Shown: positions 10,190-20,875, counted from the stretch's first letter. The stretch is 64,000 nucleotides of DNA from Forficula auricularia (GCA_024734495.1 JALMQS010000225.1:6423425-6487424); one strand, 5' to 3'. Made by a program: numbers and translations. The notes: generated by a model not told the origin, from the sequence alone.

Positions 10190-10648
10190 ATGTACTGTTA
10201 CACTTAAGTGATACGTTGAAGAATCTCCGAAAGTTCTTCACCGATTTCTTTGAAATTTTCACACAACATTCCATTCAAATACACGAGTGTTTTTATATAT
10301 ATCACACCTGTGGCATATAAATTTTTTTTTCCTTCGAAGAAACAACTCCAGCGCCTCTCTGGGGGTAAAAGCAAACAAACAAGATGGCCGATAATAGCTT
10401 TTTTTTGAAATCTTTCAACTGACATTATTATTTTTGGTTAAGGGAACAATTTTGATAAGTAATTAAATAATATATATTTAATGTTTTACTTAATTAATTA
10501 TAAACCTGGCCCAAAATTTAGATATACCAATCGGAGCACCAAACGGAAATACATATGTTGCGAATATAGTTTCGATACGTCCAGTGGTTTAGGCGTGAAG
10601 CATAAGAGTTAGTCACAGCGACGCGTGGTCGGGTCAGCTATTATCTAT
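10190..10648. other. Non-coding region
   Basis: No supported gene. The AT-rich sequence includes a TTCTTTGAAATTTTCACAC box that reads like a dispersed repeat. I find no second copy in this window. Confidence 0.35.
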
Positions 10649-11386
10649 AGTACCTGGAGGCACCGAGCTATGCTCGGTAACCCATGATCCCCACACCGCC
10701 CTCCCGAAATCATACACCTCGCCCCCAACACTGCACCCCCACTCCACCCTAACCGCCCCCTCCCACCCACGGACCCCCCACATCCATCCCCACCCCCGAC
10801 CCAGTTTTTGCATTTCTATCTTTCTAATGGTCCACATATTATGTGTATATTTGTTTACTCGTACAGCAATTTGCCCACATTCGTTCATATTGATAAACAT
10901 TATAAAAAATACATAATAAAATAATAATAAAAAAATAATCGTATAGGATCTGAAATAAAAACATAAAATTATTTATTAAATACATAGCTATATATAATAA
11001 ATTCAGTTATTTCCACACTTATAATAAAGTCTAATTCAAAAATATTCATTTTAGTAAAAGTAAAAAGCAAGGATTTTTAAAATAGTACTGTAGTCCAATG
11101 CTAGAGTGTCGGACTCATATGCAAGAGGTCCCAGGTTCTAATACGACTTCCGCCGAATCATTTTTTTTATTGAGATTTTCATCTATCAATAATTACTTTA
11201 ATTAAGAAAAAATCAATTAAGATGAATTTTGATGAGATCCAGACCTAGCCAGATCGTTTTCTCATCCTCAAAACTTGTTAATAGATTTTGTTTCATCAAA
11301 ATCGGTGGGGCCGTTTTCAGAATAGAACCAAGATACAAATATATAAATAAATAAATATACAATTTTTGCTCGTTTAATAAGAGTAG
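10649..11386 (-). mobile_element. Helentron-like element, family F1, both ends present
   Basis: The minus-strand 5' end is CTACTCTTATTAAACGAGCA (11386 downward). The 3' end is a hairpin (TTACCGAGCATAGCTCGGT) followed by GCCTCCAGGTACT at 10649. The C-rich block at 10690-10800 is the G-rich 3' region seen in other F1 copies. At 11085-11150 it carries a tRNA-like stretch (GAGTGTCGGACTCATATGCA, then a GGTTCTAATAC B-box-like string), shared inverted with the 22.6-kb copy. No ORF, so it is non-autonomous. Confidence 0.7.
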
Positions 11387-11403
11387 ATAAATTTTAACCA
11401 TAA

Positions 11404-11460
11404 AACGAGACGCTCCCCGCCAGGGGCTAGGTGATGCCGGGCCGAAGGCTAGTAGTGTAT
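11404..11460 (-). repeat. GC-rich hairpin repeat (CCTTCGGC type)
   Basis: On the minus strand AGCCTTCGGCCCGGC precedes a CACCTAGCCCCTGGCGGGGA block and GCGTCTCG. Near-identical blocks occur at 19.60-19.66 kb (plus) and, more diverged, at 52.64-52.72 kb (plus). Each contains a TTCG loop closed by C/G pairs. Likely the start of a dispersed mobile repeat; family unknown. Confidence 0.5.
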
Positions 11461-12065
11461 AAATATCCTGCCCAAAACACTTCTGTGAAAAATCAGGCCA
11501 AGTTCGTGAACTCTAGTGGTAGTCCAGTCAACGAACGCTCAAAAGAGAGGTATAGAAAACATTGAAGAGGGTAGAATTTTTTCTTATGGAATGTTTTTGG
11601 GGTAGTTAGGAGGTAAAAATATTAAATGTCCCCAGTCCGGGCTTTGGGGTGGGAGGGGGATGGAAATGTCCCGTTTTTTTTTGTTTTTCGCTTATATCTC
11701 AAAAACGTTGGGCCGCAGGGAAAAAATTACTCTTATAAAAATTAAAGCTTATAAAATTTGATATAAGATTGCTTCTATTTAATTTTGATTTATTCCTTTA
11801 TAGTTTTTGAGAGATTCGCCGGCGAATATCGTTAATGTATGAAAAAAATAAAATTTCATATGCTTTTCGTCAAACCTTTGTCTCTAGCACCTCAGCCTTT
11901 CGTCTTACATTAAAAGTCCTCTTAAAAGAGGTTGTAGAACATTCAATTTTCTTTAAAATAATATATAGATTTACCATTTTTTCTTCAAATCGTCTGTAGT
12001 TATAGCAATTTAAAAATTTCAGTTATACATTTTGTTAGAAAACCCCGCAATAGCCCAGTATATAA

Positions 12066-12500
12066 GGGGGGGGGGGGTTTCAGCTTAATTTAATTGCGGG
12101 AAAAGATTTTTTTCTAGGATCGTTTGGTATGGTGTGGGTATGCCAAATCTAGGTTTGCGACCTCGAAAGTGTGGGGGGCAACTTTTGGTGGCTGAAAAAC
12201 CTCGGAATTTTTGAACTTTAACCAAAAAACTCCCATACTTTTTTCGATTTTTTTCCCATTTCGACCATGATGGAGCATGTTTTCGACAAAGACCACTCTA
12301 TACATTTTTAAACTAAATTAAATTTGCTACAATTCAAACAAAGTTTCATCTTAATTGGATAATGGTAACCCATGCCGCAATTAGGTTGAAGTTTTGAAAA
12401 ACTGCAATGTCGCAAACTTGGATTTGGCATACCCACACCATACCAAAACGATCCTAGAAAAAAAATATTTTCCTCCAATTAATGTAAGCTGAAACCCCCT
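12066..12500. repeat. Inner palindrome of the foldback
   Basis: CTAGGATCGTTTGGTATGG (12115) and its inverse CCATACCAAAACGATCCTAG (12438) bound arms that also share GGTGTGGGTATGCCAAAT. TTTCAGCTTAATTTAATTG on the left matches the inverse on the right near 12478. It lies between the arms of the larger foldback, either as its core or as a later insertion. Confidence 0.6.
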
Positions 12501-12504
12501 ATAC

Positions 12505-13095
12505 ATGGACGTATCTAGGGGGGGGGCGGCCCGGGCGCCAAAATCAGAAGGGCGCCAAATTGAGATATTGAGAGATGAATTAAACGAACTTTCAGAGGAA
12601 AATAAGTTTGACCGCCCCCCCCCCAAGCATTGGAGATCAACATTTTTTATATGTTTATTTAATTTTTTTTTATAACATTAAATTTTAAAATTGAAGAAAA
12701 TAAAGTTCTATGTAGGGGGTGGGGCGGAGTCTCTGACCCCCCCCCCCCGCTTGGACAATTCGATCGCGACACACTTCCGAGATCAAAAATAGATTATATA
12801 CCGGCGAACGCCCCCCCCCCCAAGCATTGGAGATCCACATTTTTTATATGATTATTTAATTATTTTTTTTATAACATTAAAATTTTAAAATTGAAGAAAA
12901 TAAAGTTCTATGTGGGGGGGAGTCTCGAGCCCCCCGCTTGGACGAATTCGATCGCGACACACTTCCGAGATCAAAAGTAGATCTTATATACCGGCGACCC
13001 CCCCAAATCAGGAGGTCTGGATCCGCGCCTGCCTAGGTGGGGGGGGGGAGAGACACAAGTTTATTTATTGCCCCGGGTGAAATACGGTCTAGTTA
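12505..13095. mobile_element. G/C-run MITE with internal tandem duplication
   Basis: Two tandem units, starting with CCAAGCATTGGAGATC at 12623 and 12820, share AAAATAAAGTTCTATGT and TTCGATCGCGACACACTTCC. The same boxes occur in the hAT-type MITEs at 20.88-21.18 and 23.99-24.29 kb. CTGGATCCGCGCCTG near 13018 resembles their terminal CTGGATCCGCCCTT. Several C or G runs of 9 or more bases are present. The ends are rearranged, so boundaries are approximate. Confidence 0.55.
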
Positions 13096-13999
13096 CGTCC
13101 CTGCCCCTATATTGCGGGCTTTTCTAACAAAATCTATAGCTGAAATTTTTAAATTGCTATAACTCCAGACTATTTGAAGATAAAATTGTAAATCTATATA
13201 TCATTTTAAAGAAAATTTAATCCTCTACAACCTCTTTTAAGAGGACTTTTACTGTAAAACGAAGGGTTGAGGGGCTAGAGACAAAGGTTTGACGAAAAAC
13301 AGGAATCTTTTTTTTTTCATACATTAACGATATTCGCCGGCGAATATCTCAAATACTATAAGGAATAGATCAAAATTAAATAGAAACAATCTTATATCAA
13401 ATTTTATAAGCTTTAATTTTTATAAGAGTAATTTTTTCCCTACGACTCACCGTTTTTTAGATAAAAGCGGGACATTTTCAAAACTTCAACGTCATTGCGG
13501 CACGGATTAGCATTTATCCAATTAAGATGAAACTTTGTTAGAATTGTAGCAAATTTAATCTAGTTTAAAAATGTATAGAGTGGGTCTTTGTTGAAAATGT
13601 ACTCCTTCATGGTCAAAATGGGAAAATATCGAAAAAAGTGCGAGTTTTTGAGTGCTGCCGAGGTCGAAATTTTGGATTTTGCACTTGAGCCCGAACGGTT
13701 GGTCGTTGAAAAAAACCTAAATAATGAAATTTTATGAACTTTCATTTTGAATAGGAAGGTTATTTAAGAAAAGTTTATAGTTTTCGAGTCATAAGCGAAA
13801 AACCGTCAAAAAATGAAATTTTCACCTTTTTTGCATTTTTTACAATGTTGCGTCACGAAATTTTGGTGGGAGACCTCAGATTTGTTTTCAACGCCCCAAA
13901 AAACATATATATATATATATGCAAAAAATCAGAACTACCCCAAAACTTTCCTGATAAAAACACAATTTGACTGGACTATAACGACTACATTAGTAACAA

Positions 14000-14199
14000 A
14001 ATGAAAACATCATTTAAATTGTTTTATTATTATTTTGTTTTTAATGACGTTTGAAATAATATTGCTTTTCAAATATTATTTATGAGTATACATAGAATAT
14101 GTAAATAAACAAAACCCTGTCCGATCACAAAGGGGCATTTGGGTATCCCAATGACATTCACAAAAAAAATTTAATAATAATATTATTTATCATGAAAAT
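14000..14199. other. Non-coding AT-rich spacer
   Basis: No gene or recognisable repeat boundary seen. Confidence 0.4.
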
Positions 14200-14625
14200 A
14201 AAAAATAAAAATAATTTTTAAGAAAAAAATAAAAACCGACTTCAAAAAATTAAATGCAACAAATAAAATACACTAAAAGGTATAAAATAACTATTATCTT
14301 ACTTAGTTACAACTAAACGACGAAATATTAACATGAAATTACTTTTTGAAGTCGGTGGCAAACAAACTATACCTATAAGCGAGCATACCCTCCAAACGTA
14401 CTAAGTAAGATCCGTCGAGTGCGATTTTTAAAAGGTATATGTTTGGCACCGACCGACTTCAAAAAGTAATTTCATGTTAATATTTCGTCGTTTAGTTGTA
14501 ACTAAATAAGATAATAGTTATTTTATACCTTTTAGTGTATTTTATTTGTTGCATTTATTTTTTGAAGTCTGTTTTTATTTTTTTCTTAAAAATTATTTTT
14601 ATTTTTCTCTTTTAGTGATGTTATT
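14200..14625. repeat. Foldback repeat, ACCGACTTC family
   Basis: The left arm (14228-14360: AACCGACTTCAAAAAATTAA, TAGTTACAACTAAACGACG) is inverted at 14450-14585. The short centre holds GCGAGCATACC and CGTACTAAGTAAGATC. Same organisation as 6.25-7.04 and 15.73-16.08 kb. Non-coding. Confidence 0.65.
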
Positions 14626-14960
14626 AATAGTGATTATATCATCAGAACTTGACCAAATTAATATGACACCATCCCTAAGACACCCCCTTTCGGATAAAAA
14701 AAGAACCATCGAAATCGGTTCATAAACAAAGAGGTTAGGTCTAAACAAACCTAATAAAAAAGGTCTAATACCTATGAAAAAAAAAACGAAAAAAAAATGG
14801 GACCAATCGGAAGCTAGACTGGACCCAATGCAAAAAAAATTTTCAAAATCGGTTGACAATTGGCGGAGATATGAGGTAACATAGGCACAAAAAAAAAAAA
14901 AAAAATTCAGTCGAATAGAGAACCTCCTCCTTTTTTGAAGTCGGTTAAAAATGTTAGGTA
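14626..14960 (-). repeat. ACCGACTTC-box repeat, minus copy
   Basis: Minus-strand relative of the repeat at 5240-5474: GACCAAATTAATATGACACC on the plus strand is the inverse of its GGTCAAGTT region. It ends in GGAGGTTCTC-type and AACCGACTTC boxes near 14925-14945. A run of about 20 A lies at 14888-14905. Non-coding. Confidence 0.55.
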
Positions 14961-15229
14961 TTGTAATTTAAAATCCACGTTTTTTGTACCCAATTTCGCC
15001 AAAATCTATCAAATTTTTAAAATATGGTAACACCGTCATTCGGCTGCAGTATGTTATATTTTGAAGCTATAAAAGTAGCATGATGATGATATTTAAATTA
15101 AATATCTCATATTTTAAAGCTAGGGGGTTCCTCAGAAATAAATATAAGTTCTCTAGGGTTCCTTGAGTAACACTGGGTTAAAACATTCTTCGGATATAGA
15201 AGAAAGATCACAGGTTCGAATCCCTGATA
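14961..15229. other. Non-coding spacer with tRNA-like string
   Basis: The end of this stretch (15150-15228) reads GAGTAACACTGGGTTAAAAC and, about 40 bases later, the B-box-like GGTTCGAATCCCTG. That spacing recalls tRNA or SINE RNA polymerase III promoters, but no full tRNA fold is visible. Confidence 0.35.
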
Positions 15230-15690
15230 TCTTCGCCAATTGTCAACCAATTTTGATGATTTTTTTTGCATTGGGTTCAGTCTAGTTTCCGATTGGTCCC
15301 GTTTTTTTTTCATTGATGTTGGACCTTTTTTGATATGTTTGTTCAGGTATAACTTCTTTGTTTATGAACCGATTTTAATGATTCTTTTTTTATTCGAAAG
15401 AGGGTGTCTTAGGGATGGTGCCAGGTTAATTTGGTCAAGTTCTAAAGATTTGATCAATGACGAAATAACGTACATCTCCAAATCTTATGACCAAATAATC
15501 GAAATTATAATAAATAAAATATTTTATAAAAAAAATCTTAAAACATTCATTTAAAACCCGCAAACGTTTCGAGAGAATTTCTATATTTATGAATTTAATT
15601 TTATTATCATTTTCTGATTCATTCGCCCTATGTTTTCTCTTACGAGATTCATGCAAAGTATTATATTAAGTCACTATTTATAACATCACT
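15230..15690 (+). repeat. ACCGACTTC-family repeat, plus copy
   Basis: Uninterrupted counterpart of 5320-6230: GTTCAGTCTAGTTTCCGATT, TTTATGAACCGATTTTAATG, ATTCTTTTTTTATTCGAAAG, then GACGAAATAACGTACATCTC. Comparing the two shows exactly where the 5475-5916 palindrome went in. Non-coding. Confidence 0.6.
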
Positions 15691-15729
15691 AAAAAGAGAA
15701 AAATAAAAATATTTTTAATAAAAAAAAAA

Positions 15730-16085
15730 AATAAAACCGACTTCAAAAAAATTAAATGCAACAAATAAAATAATAATAACTTAAAAATCAAATAAAATAC
15801 ACTAAAAGGTATAAAATAATTATCTAATTTAGTTACAACTAAACGATGAAATTGTTACATGAAATCACTTTTTGAAGTCGGTGCCAAACATATACATTTG
15901 GCGGGCAAGCTCGCTTATATAGTTTGTTTGGCACCGACTTCAAAAAGTGATTTCATGTAACAATTTCATCGTTTAGTTGTAACTAAATAAGATAATTATT
16001 TTTTTAGTGGATTTTATTTTATTTTTAAGTTATTATTATTTTATTTGTTGCAATTAATTTTTCGGATTTTTTTTTTATAAAAATT
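15730..16085. repeat. Foldback repeat, ACCGACTTC family
   Basis: Arms 15735-15880 and 15930-16080 are inverted: AACCGACTTCAAAAAAATTA, TAGTTACAACTAAACGATG, TTTTTGAAGTCGGTGCC. The centre is short (GGCGGGCAAGCTCGCTTATA). Non-coding. Confidence 0.65.
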
Positions 16086-16467
16086 ATTTTTATTGAACTG
16101 AAACTTCTTTAGCGACGTATCTGTTTGATTTTTTTTTTGTTACAATAAAGGGGAAATAATTTTTTTAAAACCCACTAATATTTAATAACAAATTTTTTTT
16201 TATTAAATTTAGGGAATTTAAATTATTATTTTAAAACTCACTAATATTTCATGACAAATAAATTTAATAAAATTAGTAAATTTAAATTATTTCAATAACA
16301 TCTACGGGTAAAGTTTCACTTTCCCCCGTGAGCTTATATGGATGAGGCTCACAAATTTTCTAAATCTGTAGAATTAACATTCAGAAATTATTTGACTTAG
16401 GCAGTTTATTTACTAGAAAATTGAAAAATTAGAAAAAGAAAACAACTAAATTTTAAAGTAAATTTAT
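16086..16467. other. Non-coding AT-rich stretch
   Basis: No gene seen. A short imperfect direct duplication (AAACCCACTAATATTTAAT at 16170 and AAACTCACTAATATTTCAT at 16234) is the only structure I notice. Confidence 0.45.
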
Positions 16468-16649
16468 TTAAGGTAGTTGTTTCGCGACAATACTAGCAAA
16501 AAGTTAATGCTACAGTGTATAGTACAGACAAGGATTCATAATTCATAAGCCCAAAACTTTTTGCTGTTTATGTACCACTACTAGCCAATCCCGTGCTAGT
16601 TTGACAAATCTGGCAACATTGTCCGAGCTTGAATATTTTTATCATAGAA

Positions 16650-16814
16650 ATGACAGATAAAATACATTATAAAGGTCGATTTATTAAACAAAAAGATCTT
16701 AATAAACGATTAAAAGCTGTTGCGACAATGGATGAAGCGAAAAACGTAAGTACTAAAGTTAATCCACTTTTTAGGTTAAATAAATGCGTTGTTGCCAGCT
16801 TGTTTTTAATGTAA
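16650..16814 (+). pseudogene. Residual N-terminal coding fragment of the TTAA element
   Basis: Reads M-T-D-K-I-H-Y-K-G-R-F-I-K-Q-K followed by a basic stretch and NPLFRLNKCVVAS, then stops. The reading frame over the first 25 or so codons is shared with the copy near 26.63 kb (DKVHYKGRFIKQK) and broadly with 29.48 kb. That suggests it once began a longer element protein. I do not recognise the family. In copies 2 and 3 the AAAACGT context is longer (KKRQKK type), so copy 1 has lost some bases. Confidence 0.4.
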
Positions 16815-16974
16815 ATTTTTCATTATACATTTTTCATTATTTATTAATTATTATCTCAGAAACTGTGTTGTAACTATGAATTAAAATTTTCTTAAAAAAT
16901 GTATTATTGTTTAATGTTGATTTAGATTTTTATAACAATGGTAAGAAGAGTACTAATTATTAGTACTAATTATA

Positions 16975-17772
16975 AGTACCTGGAGCCACTGAGCGATGCA
17001 CGGTAACCAAATTAAAAAAAAAATACAAATATATATTAGTACACGCCCCTGACCCCTACCCCCGAAACCAAGCACCACTGCACCCCAATCTGCCCCCAAA
17101 ACTCCGCCCCACCCTCGGATCCCCCACATCCATCCCTGCCCCTCACCCAGTTTTTGAATTTCTAGCTTTCTATTATTATTTGTATTATAGCTATATAAAT
17201 AAATTCCGTATAATTTTTTTTTTAATTAAATAACAATTTATCGAATTTTTTAATCAATTAAATAAATAATAAATAATAATTTTATTGAAGCCATTTTTTA
17301 CATGAAATAATGTATACATGTATTTGAGGCTTCGATTTCGGAGATTTCTTCCCCCACAATCGACTGTACTTGATCCTCTAGCTTGCGATAATATTTTTAG
17401 TCCGTGTTTTTTAATGAGAGGAATTTTAATAAATTAAATTGGCAAATTATAATATATAACAATATTTGCTATAATCTATTAGTGGGTTTTAAAATTAAAA
17501 AAAAAAAACAATTAATAAATAAAAGATAATTGAAAAAAATGTAAACAAACTTTTTTATTGAGATTTTCATCTATAAATAATTACTTTAATTAAGAAAAGA
17601 TCAATTAAGATGAAATTTGTCGAGGTCCAGACCTAGACAGATCGCTTTCCCAAATTTAATTAATTAATTGTTAATAGAGTTGGTTTCATTAAAATCGGTA
17701 GAGCCGTTTTCAAAATCGAACTAAGATACAAATATATATATATATACTTTTCGCTCGTTTAAATAAGAGTAG
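16975..17772 (-). mobile_element. Helentron-like element, family F1, inserted in the TTAA element
   Basis: The minus-strand 5' end is CTACTCTTATTTAAACGAGC (17772 downward). The 3' hairpin ACCGTGCATCGCTCAGTGG is followed by CTCCAGGTACT at 16975. The same DNA without insertion is seen at 29784-29800 (CTTAATTATAATTAAATATG). The comparison places the insertion between two T residues on the element's strand, with no target duplication. That is the Helentron rather than classic Helitron (A/T) preference. Non-autonomous; no ORF. Confidence 0.75.
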
Positions 17773-17989
17773 ATTAAATATGTATGTAAACTTTCCGATG
17801 TTCCGTATAGTGTATCTAACGTATAAGTGTCTGAAAAACTCTCTCTTTGGAATTTAATATCTCCAACACTATATTGTTCATAAATTTCGTTTTGCCACCA
17901 ATCGATGCACAAGTATTTAAATTATAAGTTATCTAAATTTCACAAAAATTCTAATAAAACTGATATGGTGAAACAACTACCTTAAGAGA

Positions 17990-18589
17990 ATAAATAGATT
18001 AGTGAAAATTTTAAATTCAAAAACAATTTTTTTCTAGGTTGTTTGTTAATTTTGTTTGATTAAACTAAGGTGAAGGTCCAATGGGTGTATAGTTGATAGT
18101 TTGATAGGCCGTACTAAGAAGGCTGCTGGTTAGTCGTGGCTACCTATTTTTAAAATAATCCTCCCTCTTGTTTTAAATATAATACTAGACGTAGAGCAAG
18201 TCGGCAGTTGATGAATTCAATGCAGAAGATTTCTGCCACTTGCCCCTTTGACATTGACACCATTTACATACAGGGGGAGGGCAAGGTAACCCTGTCAATA
18301 AATTGAAGGGTTAGCCTCAGTGTAGAAATAGCCGAGAGGCCTTGGTCAGCTGATCGCCTTCTCCGGATCCGGAAGATGATGGCCAAACGATGCGAAACAC
18401 ACACACAATATATGGGAAAAAGAATCGCTTTCTCACATGCCGAGAACCTAGCAATTTAAACAAATTTCACTTGGATTTGGATGGAAAGTACCAGTGCGTT
18501 CCTCTACAATGAATGATTTTGTAATCGTCTAAGGAAATATAATTTTTATTCAACTTTTTATACTTTCACTTATCTATCTATCTATCTAT
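17990..18589. other. Non-coding region with a possible decayed pLTR end
   Basis: No gene seen. At 18360-18400 GGAAGATGATGGCC, a short gap and GCGAAACACACAC resemble a damaged hammerhead-bearing LTR end. A GGGGGAGGGCAAGG block lies near 18273, and ATCT repeats (about 5 units) end at 18590. Confidence 0.35.
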
Positions 18590-19149
18590 CTACTCTTATT
18601 AAACGAGCAAAAATTGTATATGTCGGGTTCTCGAAAACGGCTCTAACGATTTGGATGAAATTCACGGGTTAGGAGGGTTTTGTGTTGACAATTCGATCTG
18701 TCACGGTCTCATCTTCGGCTAAGTTGTTTTTCATGGTTTTTTTTCTTAATTGAAATAATTATTCACAGGTGGTTGTCTCGATAAAAATGTATAATTACAT
18801 TTTTATTCAATTTCCTTTTAATTTTTAATTGATTTTTTAATTTTAAATTCCACTAATAGATCATTACAAATATTATTATATATATATATTAAAAGTTAGA
18901 CAATTTAAGTGATTAAAAATCGAATTTTAAATCCTACAAACGTTTTTTTTCTAGAATTTTGGCAATTGAATTGATGGGCTCAAAAGTTGTTATTTAATTT
19001 TTTTGCAACGAAATTTTCTCTGGAGAGAGACGGACTGGTAGAAATTTTAATTGAATGTAATGGAAGGCAGCCCAGAGGTAGTGAGGAAAGAAAAATTAAC
19101 ACATATAAAATAAGGTGTAATTTATTGGAATCCTTCCTCCTTTCCTTTC

Positions 19150-19192
19150 AAACCGACGTTTCGGAGGATTTTTCCCTCCTTCTTCAGGGTTT
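19150..19192 (-). ncRNA. Hammerhead-ribozyme-like motif (family C)
   Basis: Minus strand: stem I AAACC (19192-19188) with GGTTT (19154-19150), core CTGAAGA (19187-19181), extra A, stem II GGAGG with CCTCC, GAAA (19162-19159), ACGU and a GUC triplet. Stem III is ACGU with no loop, so folding as a hairpin is impossible; a dimeric or intermolecular form would be needed. Confidence 0.6.
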
Positions 19193-19387
19193 CAAAGGCT
19201 CAATGAATGAAACAGATAAAATGTTTCCTTCTTCTCTCCACAGTAGTGTTCAAAAACTTTCTTCATTTGTAACAAAAGGCATAGAAATGTCTTTCTATGC
19301 CTTTTTGTTACAAATGAAGAAAGTTTTTGAACACTACTGTGGAGAGAAGAAGGAAACATTTTATCTGTTTCATTCATTGAGCCTTTG

Positions 19388-19429
19388 AAACCCTGAAGAA
19401 GGAGGCAAAATCCTCCGAAACGTCGGTTT
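19388..19429 (+). ncRNA. Hammerhead-ribozyme-like motif (family C)
   Basis: Stem I AAACC (19388-19392) with GGTTT (19425-19429), five Watson-Crick pairs. Core CTGAAGA (19393-19399), extra A19400, stem II GGAGG with CCTCC, GAAA (19417-19420), ACGU (19420-19423) and C19424 as cleavage residue. It differs from its inverted partner only in the stem-II loop. Confidence 0.65.
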
Positions 19430-20145
19430 GAAAGGAAAGGAGGAAGGATTCCAATAAATTACACCTTATTTTATATGTGTTGATTTTTTCTTTCCTCACT
19501 ACCTCTGGGCTGCCTTCCATTACTTTCAATTAGTTGTTATTTAATTTAAAAAAATTATTATACGGTATTTATTTATATACCTATACATATATAGTACTAG
19601 CTGACGACCGGGCCTTCGGCCGGCGTCACCTAGCCCTGGCGGGGAGCGTCTCGTTCATACCAATTTAATAATTGAAATTTAAAATCTTACTGTAAGTATC
19701 GAAAGAATGTGCTGAATGAAATTGATTCAAAAATAAGGAAGAATAAGGAAAGATTTATTTAACACATTGCCTAAGCACGATCACTATCTGACCAATCAGA
19801 ATCGTTCTAATAATTTAACGCTTTGGCATTGGCTATGCACTGGCCAATCAGATCGTTTCCACATACATATCCACATACTTTTCTATTTTATATATATAGA
19901 TAGATATACACATAATCTCTGGGCCACTACAAGGCTGGAAATGCAAAAACTGGGTGAGGGTATGGTGGGACGAGGGAAATGGTTTCGGGGGTGGAGGGCG
20001 GAATTGGGTTGTCGTAGGGGTGGATGTGGGGTAGAGAGGTACAGGAGGTGGGGGTCCGGGAGCGGGGGGTTGTGGTCAGGGATTAATATATAGCTTTTAA
20101 CTGAAGCAAAAAGTTACCGAGCATCGCTCGGTGGCTCCAGGTACT

Positions 20146-20376
20146 ATATCATTATATTGAAAAAAAATTATTGTTTTTATAATATTCAATAAATATAATT
20201 TATTTTATTTTATTTTATTTATTATTACAGTTTAAAGGGCGCCTCGACTGCGTGGTCATTTGCGCCACAGATATTAAATGCGTTATATTTTAAATTTTAA
20301 ATTTCTTTTCCATGTTTGGTTTTATAGTTAAATATAAAAGGGAGAACTCAGATATTATCATAAATGTTAATGACTC
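20146..20376. other. Non-coding AT-rich stretch
   Basis: Contains a short ATTTT repeat (20200-20225). No gene seen. Confidence 0.4.
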
Positions 20377-20527
20377 TCAAAAACTCGAACAAATTATCAT
20401 ATCCTTCCTCATTTTTTTAAGTCTTTGTTCCCCATTGAATGACATTTTCTTTCCCTTGCGTAAATTGGGCATTCCACTAATACATGATTTACATTTATCC
20501 TAACTTTGCAAGCTGGACATATCGGTG
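20377..20527 (-). pseudogene. LINE ORF2 C-terminal zinc-motif fragment
   Basis: The minus-strand frame reads PPICPACKVRINVNHVLVEC then PIYARERKC and ends at a stop at 20377. The C-x2-C, H-x4-C arrangement followed by P.Y...R is the C-terminal zinc motif of many non-LTR retrotransposon ORF2 proteins (R1, LOA, Jockey groups). About 50 codons remain, and nothing of the RT is seen upstream before the T run at 20533. Confidence 0.55.
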
Positions 20528-20573
20528 GTAATTTTTTTTTTTTTTTTATAAACGTTTATTATATTATATATAA

Positions 20574-20574
<1 letters not shown>

Positions 20575-20630
<56 letters not shown>
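20575..20630. repeat. (AT)n microsatellite
   Basis: About 50 bases of alternating AT, flanked by imperfect TATAATTATA palindromes. Confidence 0.9.
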
Positions 20631-20633
<3 letters not shown>

Positions 20634-20875
20634 TATATAATTATATCTTATTTAGTTTACAAACTACAATTTCTCTGACAAACAGACAAAATGTAACGTC
20701 ACTAAGACCAGGGGTGTCCACTGAGGGGGGTGAAAATTAGCATTATATACCAAAAATAAAATCGGGCAAGTCTTATAACTTAAACAAAAGGCAAAAAAAG
20801 CTCTTCTAATACTTTAGAATTGAATAAAATGGGGAGGGAGGGGGTCATGAAGCTAGGGGTCATCCTTGCTAATAG

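Larger units (their letters stand above)
11520..13985. repeat. Large foldback element with nested insertions
   Basis: Outer ends carry TAGTCCAGTCAA (11527) and the inverse TTGACTGGACTA (13967). Long inverted arms (about 11690-12065 and 13105-13470) share TTCGCCGGCGAATAT, AAACCTTTGTCTCTAG and CCTCTTTTAAGAGG boxes. A second palindrome (12066-12500) and a G/C-run MITE (12505-13095) sit inside. No ORF is supported. The element type is a long-TIR foldback; the superfamily is undetermined. Confidence 0.65.
16468..17985 (+). mobile_element. TTAA-flanked DNA element, copy 1 (split by F1)
   Basis: Ends are TTAAGGTAGTTGTTTCGCG on the left and GTGAAACAACTACCTTAA on the right. They are inverted and bounded by TTAA at 16468-16471 and 17982-17985. 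TTAA target duplication is the mark of piggyBac and Kolobok superfamilies, but the transposase is too degraded to choose. Two more copies lie at 26453-27888 and 28383-30001. This one is interrupted at 16975-17772 by an F1 Helentron-like element. Confidence 0.75.
19001..19532. mobile_element. Palindromic Penelope-LTR-like insertion (family C) with 15-bp target duplication
   Basis: Flanked by the 15-base direct repeat GTTGTTATTTAATTT at 18986-19000 and 19533-19547. The arms are almost perfect inverse copies around a short centre at about 19285 (AGGCATAGAAATGTCTTTCT). Each arm contains a complete hammerhead-like motif, on opposite strands. The same family occurs at 33541-33939. There is no coding sequence; open frames inside are by-products of the palindrome. 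Confidence 0.75.
18590..20145 (+). mobile_element. Helentron-like element, family F1, composite
   Basis: The 5' end CTACTCTTATTAAACGAGCA is at 18590. The 3' hairpin TTACCGAGCATCGCTCGGTGG is followed by CTCCAGGTACT at 20145. The body is divergent after 18640 and includes a GC-rich hairpin repeat (19600-19660) and the G-rich 3' block (19950-20070). A palindromic pLTR element is inserted at 19001-19532. It may represent two partial elements joined, so the outer span is tentative. Confidence 0.5.

Noticed and set aside
10634..10900. Tryptophan/glycine-rich minus-strand frame
   Set aside because: Lies in the C-rich 3' block of an F1 element; other F1 copies break the frame.
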